From positions 1 to 9,371 of the forward strand of contig WJKD01000399.1 in NCBI GenBank assembly GCA_014729315.1: 9,371 bases of DNA. Reading direction: 5' to 3'. The stretch comes from Promethearchaeota archaeon. Lineage in GTDB: Archaea; Asgardarchaeota; Lokiarchaeia; Sigynarchaeales; SOKP01. This document shows, in pieces, positions 5,593 to 9,371 of the stretch (the first letter of the stretch is position 1; each line of letters starts with the position of its first letter). The notes under the pieces were generated by a model that was not told where the DNA came from, did no database searches, and saw only the letters and a list, made by a program, of their open reading frames with translations. The translations under genes were made by a program, and so were the position numbers.

Positions 5593-7395
5593 TCAAAACC
5601 ATCTTTGATATTGAAGAACTTGAGGTTCTTCTTCAAGTGTTTTTTTAAAAGGATAAATCAATAATATTGCCCCAATAATCATTCCTAGACCGTAAGGAAA
5701 TAAGAAAATAATATTCGCAGACTCTCCAGAGAGAATAGTTAGTGCCAAATCAATTAAAATGCCCGAACCATAAAATAAAAATCCAAAAATCATTCCTATA
5801 AGATTATAAGTTAAAAATAACCATCCCCATATGCTCTTTTTCCCATTATACTCCTCTTTGAGTTTTTTCAACAAATATACTGCGTATATAATTACGCTGA
5901 CACTAATCAATTCAATTAAATTTTGTGTAAAGAAAAAAACTAAAGCTAAAATGGGAGATATGATTAGGAATAACCCGAATAGTCCAAGAGTGACTAATCC
6001 AAATAGAATTGAAATAATTAATGTATATTTTAATAATTTATGTGTATTTTGAGTATATAATTGATTCTGATAAGCTTCTCTAGAGTAATTAAGATTGATG
6101 CCACAATAAATGCAGAAATTGCTATTCTTTTTTATATAATTTCCACAATTAGGGCATAATGTAATATAAGGAGTTAAATCTTCGCCGCAATTCGTGCAAT
6201 AATTGAAATTTCCTTTAATCAACATATTACAATTAGGACATCTTAGTTCAGTTTTCTTTTCTTTTGTATTCAGGGATTCTTGGGTCTTGCTTTCAAGTAC
6301 ATCTTTTATAGGTTCGCAATCGTCACTTTTATTGCTTAGAATCACCCCGTTTTGGGGACAACGGTTGCTTTCTTTTGCCTTTTTATTCGCTATTCTAAAG
6401 AAAAATAGGATTAAAAAAAAACTTAACAAAGCGAGGATTACTTGAAATACGATGACAGATACGAGATATAATAATTGGCTGTCAATGTTTAATCCCAGAA
6501 AAATCAGGTAGATCCATATTGAGGAACTGTTCCATAGAAAATGTATAATGACCGGGATTGCCCATATGGGAAGAAATCGCTTGAGAAATAAGACTAATTG
6601 CTCTTTAAAAGGTAATTCCTCTTCGTTTAATTGGAACCTCAATCTCTCTGCTCTTCCTGCAGCAAAACCACCTAAACTCCCACCGAGGATATGAATAGGA
6701 GCCCAATTTCTTACTGTCACTTGCAAATAGACGCTTAAATCGGTTCCACCTGCTAATATGGTGTTTACAACATAACTAGCTGTTTCGATACTCTCAAAAA
6801 CTACACCAATTAAAATCCCTATTAACATTCCCTTTAACTCATTGTTTAAAAAACCCTTATTTTTCTGATTTGGATTCTTTCCTCTTTGAAGCACCACGAA
6901 AAAAGCTAATATAGAAGGAAGAGATTTGTTAAATTCCTCTACAAGTGCTGGAGTAATAGCAGAGGAACCTATCTGATATATAATTGAAGTACCGAATTGA
7001 TCGTTTGAAAAAACATAATATATAATAGCTAAAACCAACCATAGAGTATCAATTCCTGTGTTCCAGTAAGCTGACCAGTTAATGACGCAGACCCCTAAAA
7101 GAATGAAAAATATGAAATATTGGAATTCACTTCCGTAAATTTTTTTATTGTGGGGCCATTTCTGTGATTTCCAATAATATAATAAAATCCAAAGTGCGTA
7201 ATATAAAAGTGGTCCGAGGATGATGTATGTGAAAAGTAAGGCAAATCTTGCTTCTATGGTTGCAGAAGAGAATAACAAGAAGATAAGCATTAATATAGCG
7301 TAAATAGCGTTCCCAATAAGAAGTAGAGTCCAGATTATCTTTTTTAATGGGGTTAATTTTATATTATATGGTTTATAAGGATTTTTTTCCGACAT
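5593..7395 (-). CDS. PrsW-like intramembrane protease with double zinc ribbon and second membrane domain
   Basis: This is a 600-residue integral membrane protein. The first half (to about 334, roughly 8-9 helices) carries what I read as the PrsW-family motifs: TPALVEEFNK (E153, E154, K157), FESIETASY (E201, E204), RNWAPIHILGG (H235) and IHFLWN (H285). Such proteins are intramembrane metal-dependent proteases that cleave membrane-bound regulators; PrsW cuts an anti-sigma factor in Bacillus. A hydrophilic stretch (335-455) follows, with two zinc ribbons: C386/C389/C400/C403 and C414/C417/C428/C431. A second bundle of about four helices (456-582) ends the chain. The zinc ribbons should face the cytoplasm and could bind a partner or nucleic acid. 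The ATG at 7393-7395 has no Shine-Dalgarno. The upstream 7TM gene is on the same strand 168 bp away. The family call is good, but activity and substrate are unknown. Confidence 0.8.
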   Translation of the reverse strand: MSEKNPYKPYNIKLTPLKKIIWTLLLIGNAIYAILMLIFLLFSSATIEARFALLFTYIILGPLLYYALWILLYYWKSQKWPHNKKIYGSEFQYFIFFILLGVCVINWSAYWNTGIDTLWLVLAIIYYVFSNDQFGTSIIYQIGSSAITPALVEEFNKSLPSILAFFVVLQRGKNPNQKNKGFLNNELKGMLIGILIGVVFESIETASYVVNTILAGGTDLSVYLQVTVRNWAPIHILGGSLGGFAAGRAERLRFQLNEEELPFKEQLVLFLKRFLPIWAIPVIIHFLWNSSSIWIYLIFLGLNIDSQLLYLVSVIVFQVILALLSFFLILFFFRIANKKAKESNRCPQNGVILSNKSDDCEPIKDVLESKTQESLNTKEKKTELRCPNCNMLIKGNFNYCTNCGEDLTPYITLCPNCGNYIKKNSNFCIYCGINLNYSREAYQNQLYTQNTHKLLKYTLIISILFGLVTLGLFGLFLIISPILALVFFFTQNLIELISVSVIIYAVYLLKKLKEEYNGKKSIWGWLFLTYNLIGMIFGFLFYGSGILIDLALTILSGESANIIFLFPYGLGMIIGAILLIYPFKKTLEEEPQVLQYQRWF

Positions 7396-7442
7396 TGTGA
7401 GAGATCTAGTTATTTTTGTTATTTCTTACATTTAATTAAATC

Positions 7443-7452
7443 TCATATAAGT
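7443..7452 (-). promoter_or_regulatory. TATA-like element for the PrsW-like gene
   Basis: On the minus strand AACTTATATGAG sits about 50 nt before the ATG at 7395. It suggests that the gene has its own promoter rather than only read-through from the 7TM gene upstream. Confidence 0.35.
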
Positions 7453-7533
7453 TAAAAATAGGTATAATTAAAAATAAATAAGATTTTTTAAAATGATACA
7501 AGGCTCATTATTGTTAAATGATAAGAACTGAAG

Positions 7534-7555
7534 TAAAAAAACGTAAAAATAAAAG
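7534..7555 (-). terminator. U-rich tract after the 7TM gene
   Basis: The plus strand TAAAAAAACGTAAAAATAAAA becomes TTTTATTTTTACGTTTTTTTA on the transcript, starting about nine bases past the 7TM stop codon. Two U runs of five and seven fit archaeal termination and separate this gene from the PrsW-like gene. Confidence 0.4.
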
Positions 7556-7563
7556 AGCACGAT

Positions 7564-8298
7564 CTATTTTTTCTTAGCTAAAATACTTGCTAACTTTTCT
7601 GGTAAGTGAAAACCTAAATAGAAACTTATTGAGCTGACAGCCAGCAAGATTCGAACGATTACTATAATTAAAGGCGAAATCGGGAGTAAAGCGTCAATAA
7701 CTGCGGCTAGAATAAATATTATAAAGGCAGATAATAGAAACCATCCTTGCCATCTAATTTTTGCCTCCTCCGACTTAATTGATTTTCTTGAAAAAATTAC
7801 CCCGGTAATCAATGCAGAGAGCAAGGCAAATACTAAAAAAGCAATTACTAATAATCCAGGTTGCATGAAAAATGTGCCCTTTATAACACCAACTAAATCA
7901 GGATTGGTAAAAAGAAAAAATATGATTAATACGTCAAAAAGAATGCAAATAGTTCCGTAAATTCCCACCATCAGTTTTTTCAGGTGAGGATATACCAGAT
8001 GACAAAACGAATAAATCCATAAGAGTAGGGCGATAGGAATAAAAATATTAGCAATAAAGAGGTATTGGAATGTAGAAAATTCGTAGTCACTAAATAATAG
8101 AAAAAGAAACGAAAAAGCAGAGCCCCACCAACCTGAAAACATGAAAATCCAACTCAAACCTACCGTTACAAACACATAACGGTGTACCATAAAATATCTT
8201 AATAAAATTTTTAAACCAATAAATAAAGATACAGCAACTGCCAATAAGCTAAATAATCCGTATAAAATTTCTAAGTTCGTTAAATGTTGAATTGTCAT
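7564..8298 (-). CDS. Seven-transmembrane protein of unknown function
   Basis: The protein has 244 residues and is almost entirely membrane. Seven hydrophobic segments lie at about 12-33, 41-68, 77-99, 107-130, 146-169, 182-204 and 208-230. Loops are short, and a basic loop (RKSIKSEEAKIR, 171-182) and the Lys-rich C-terminus (AKKK) mark probable cytoplasmic sides. An odd helix count with the N-terminus outside resembles the 7TM sensor modules found at the front of some histidine kinases, but no output domain is attached. Trp-rich helix II (SWIFMFSGWWGS, 49-60) and the charged D202 in helix VI are visible features. There is no Lys in the last helix, so it is not a rhodopsin. I do not recognise the family. 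The start is the ATG at 8296-8298, without Shine-Dalgarno. It is divergent from the MFS gene at 8468 and followed by the PrsW-like gene on the same strand. Confidence 0.8.
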   Translation of the reverse strand: MTIQHLTNLEILYGLFSLLAVAVSLFIGLKILLRYFMVHRYVFVTVGLSWIFMFSGWWGSAFSFLFLLFSDYEFSTFQYLFIANIFIPIALLLWIYSFCHLVYPHLKKLMVGIYGTICILFDVLIIFFLFTNPDLVGVIKGTFFMQPGLLVIAFLVFALLSALITGVIFSRKSIKSEEAKIRWQGWFLLSAFIIFILAAVIDALLPISPLIIVIVRILLAVSSISFYLGFHLPEKLASILAKKK

Positions 8299-8347
8299 AA
8301 TATTTTTTGATTATATGTGTAGTTCCAATAGAATTCTAAATTATTTT

Positions 8348-8356
8348 AATATAAAC
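8348..8356 (-). promoter_or_regulatory. TATA-like element for the 7TM gene
   Basis: The minus strand reads GTTTATATTAAAA, 50-58 nt before the ATG at 8298, matching the spacing seen for the other genes. Its upstream (BRE) side is covered by the palindrome at 8357-8371. Confidence 0.35.
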
Positions 8357-8371
8357 TTATACAAAGTATAA
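8357..8371. promoter_or_regulatory. Perfect palindrome TTATACaaaGTATAA, candidate operator
   Basis: Two perfect 6-bp arms flank three bases in the 169-bp region between the divergent 7TM and MFS genes. The site directly abuts the 7TM TATA-like element, where a bound protein would block TFB. The AT-rich content makes such repeats easier to find by chance, so the operator role is only a suggestion. Confidence 0.35.
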
Positions 8372-8467
8372 TATTCGTTTTCTCATTTAAATAGTTTAAC
8401 TGTTCTTGGAATAATCTCGTAATCGTTAAAATAAGAGTTATTAAGATAACAAAAATTTACACAATTG

Positions 8468-9371
8468 ATGGATAATAAAAGTAACAAAAGAAACTACATT
8501 CAAAAAAGACTTTACATTTACCATTTTCTAAACGATGGAATTACATTTATTCTTCCAACTTTAATGGCAAGCTTTTTTATTATATTTGATTTAAACTGGT
8601 TTCAAACCGGGTTGATCTTTGCTTTTAATGCGCTTGGCTTGGTTATTTTTCAAATCCTGGTTGGCTATTATACAGATCGTCATTCTGAAAAACTGATGAA
8701 ATTAGGACTATTTTTTCTTGCCTTTACCTCGTTTCTAATGATTTTTTCTTTTAATTTTATAAGCCTGCTCATATTTGCAACGCTTTCTGGGATTGCTTTA
8801 GCGTTCCAGCATTCGATATCTTATTCAACTACGAGTAGAATGTATATGGAGGAAAGAAACGTAAAGGTTGGACGACAAGGCGCTGCTGGTGATGTTGGAA
8901 AATGCGTAGCCGTGTTTAGTTCCGCTATCATCATCATTTTACTTGGATCTTGGCAGATTGTCTTGTTGGTGTGGGCGGTTATAATTTTTTCCGTATTTGG
9001 GTTGATTTTAGTCAATTTTAGGAAGATCAATTTTGAAGATTATTTCCACTCTGAATTCTCCTTGTCTCTCGAGGAAGATCGAACGAAAATGGAAAAAACT
9101 AGCAAATTTCAAATTTTTATTGTTGTTTTTTCTTACGTTCTTTACGCGGCTGCTTATACAATGTTAGTAACAAATATCGCAACCTATCTTAAGGTAGTTA
9201 AAACGGGAGTAGTTTCCGATTATTCTGAACTTATCCTCGGATACACCATTTTATTTGGCGTTCTCGGCGCATTTTGCTCAGGTATCTTTAAAAATAAGCT
9301 TGGAATGAGCAATTCTATGATTTTTATTAGTTTAGGCCTTATTCCTTTTATTTTAATCTATGTGTCGATCG
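8468..9371 (+). CDS. MFS transporter, fosmidomycin-resistance-like, C-terminus beyond the window
   Basis: An ATG at 8468-8470 opens a frame that stays open to the right edge (301 codons plus one base). Compared with the usual 400 or so residues of 12-helix major facilitator proteins, about a quarter is missing. The start has YHFLNDGITFILPTL (18-32), like helix I of Fsr-type efflux proteins, then a shortened loop 2-3 motif, GYYTDR (66-71). After helix IV comes a soluble loop (RMYMEERNVKVGRQGAAGDVGK, 124-145), where GAAGDVGK resembles the helix V start of this subfamily. A hydrophilic central loop (183-212) separates the two six-helix halves. By family role it exports small molecules or drugs with a proton gradient, and the substrate is unknown. 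There is no Shine-Dalgarno. It is divergent from the 7TM gene with a possible shared operator. Confidence 0.82.
   Translation, partial: MDNKSNKRNYIQKRLYIYHFLNDGITFILPTLMASFFIIFDLNWFQTGLIFAFNALGLVIFQILVGYYTDRHSEKLMKLGLFFLAFTSFLMIFSFNFISLLIFATLSGIALAFQHSISYSTTSRMYMEERNVKVGRQGAAGDVGKCVAVFSSAIIIILLGSWQIVLLVWAVIIFSVFGLILVNFRKINFEDYFHSEFSLSLEEDRTKMEKTSKFQIFIVVFSYVLYAAAYTMLVTNIATYLKVVKTGVVSDYSELILGYTILFGVLGAFCSGIFKNKLGMSNSMIFISLGLIPFILIYVSI

Noticed and set aside
5831..6445. Two plus-strand open frames (5831-6052 and 6203-6445) opposite the PrsW-like gene
   Set aside because: They mirror hydrophobic and zinc-ribbon coding on the other strand, where motif spacing shows the true frame.
7564..8298. 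Possible rhodopsin or heliorhodopsin because of seven helices
   Set aside because: The seventh helix has no Lys for retinal attachment and no rhodopsin motif is visible.
8876..8902. Walker A ATP-binding loop in the right-edge protein
   Set aside because: It lies between membrane helices in a protein with MFS layout and no Walker B partner is seen, so ATP binding is not supported.
8821..9030. Minus-strand open frame of 69 codons within the right-edge transporter
   Set aside because: The plus-strand frame is open for 301 codons with clear MFS helices, so this is a shadow.

Overview
The window is AT-rich DNA (roughly 30% G+C by eye) and is most likely archaeal. It carries a Hef-type superfamily 2 helicase, a family found in archaea with a eukaryotic counterpart in FANCM. 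Its genes have essentially no Shine-Dalgarno sequences, TATA-like elements recur about 48-65 nt before several start codons, and genes end in T-rich tracts. The Lys/Ile/Asn-rich proteins, the zinc-ribbon membrane protein and the lone 7TM protein would fit an Asgard (Lokiarchaeia-like) genome. No eukaryotic-signature gene is present, so that placement is only an inference.

Layout. (1) 1-174, +: the last 57 codons of a membrane protein cut by the left edge, possibly a sodium:solute symporter. (2) 214-2376, -: a stand-alone Hef-like helicase with all SF2 motifs, a basic tail and no ERCC4 nuclease. (3) 2597-4024, +: a complete GPH/MelB-type symporter of the major facilitator superfamily. (4) 4205-5239, -: a metallo-beta-lactamase-fold hydrolase resembling LACTB2 with a C-terminal winged-helix region. 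(5) 5593-7395, -: a 600-residue PrsW-like intramembrane protease with two zinc ribbons and a second membrane domain. (6) 7564-8298, -: a 244-residue seven-helix membrane protein of unknown function. (7) 8468 to the right edge, +: an MFS transporter of the fosmidomycin-resistance type, missing its C-terminal part.

Genes are arranged as divergent and convergent singles with 39-353 bp gaps, and each appears to have its own promoter and termination tract. There is no obvious operon or single pathway. The theme is membrane traffic: four transporter or membrane proteins, one membrane protease, one soluble hydrolase and one DNA-repair helicase. The two adjacent same-strand membrane genes (7TM, then PrsW-like) are the most plausible functional pair, but a U-rich tract and a TATA-like element lie between them.

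The most unusual item is the PrsW-like protease, with the family's motifs in the first half and a cytoplasmic pair of CxxC zinc ribbons linking it to a second helix bundle. Next are the nuclease-free Hef, a perfect palindrome in the 7TM/MFS divergent promoter region, and an 11-bp GC-tipped hairpin downstream of the hydrolase. I found no tRNA, rRNA, CRISPR array, insertion sequence or phage signature.
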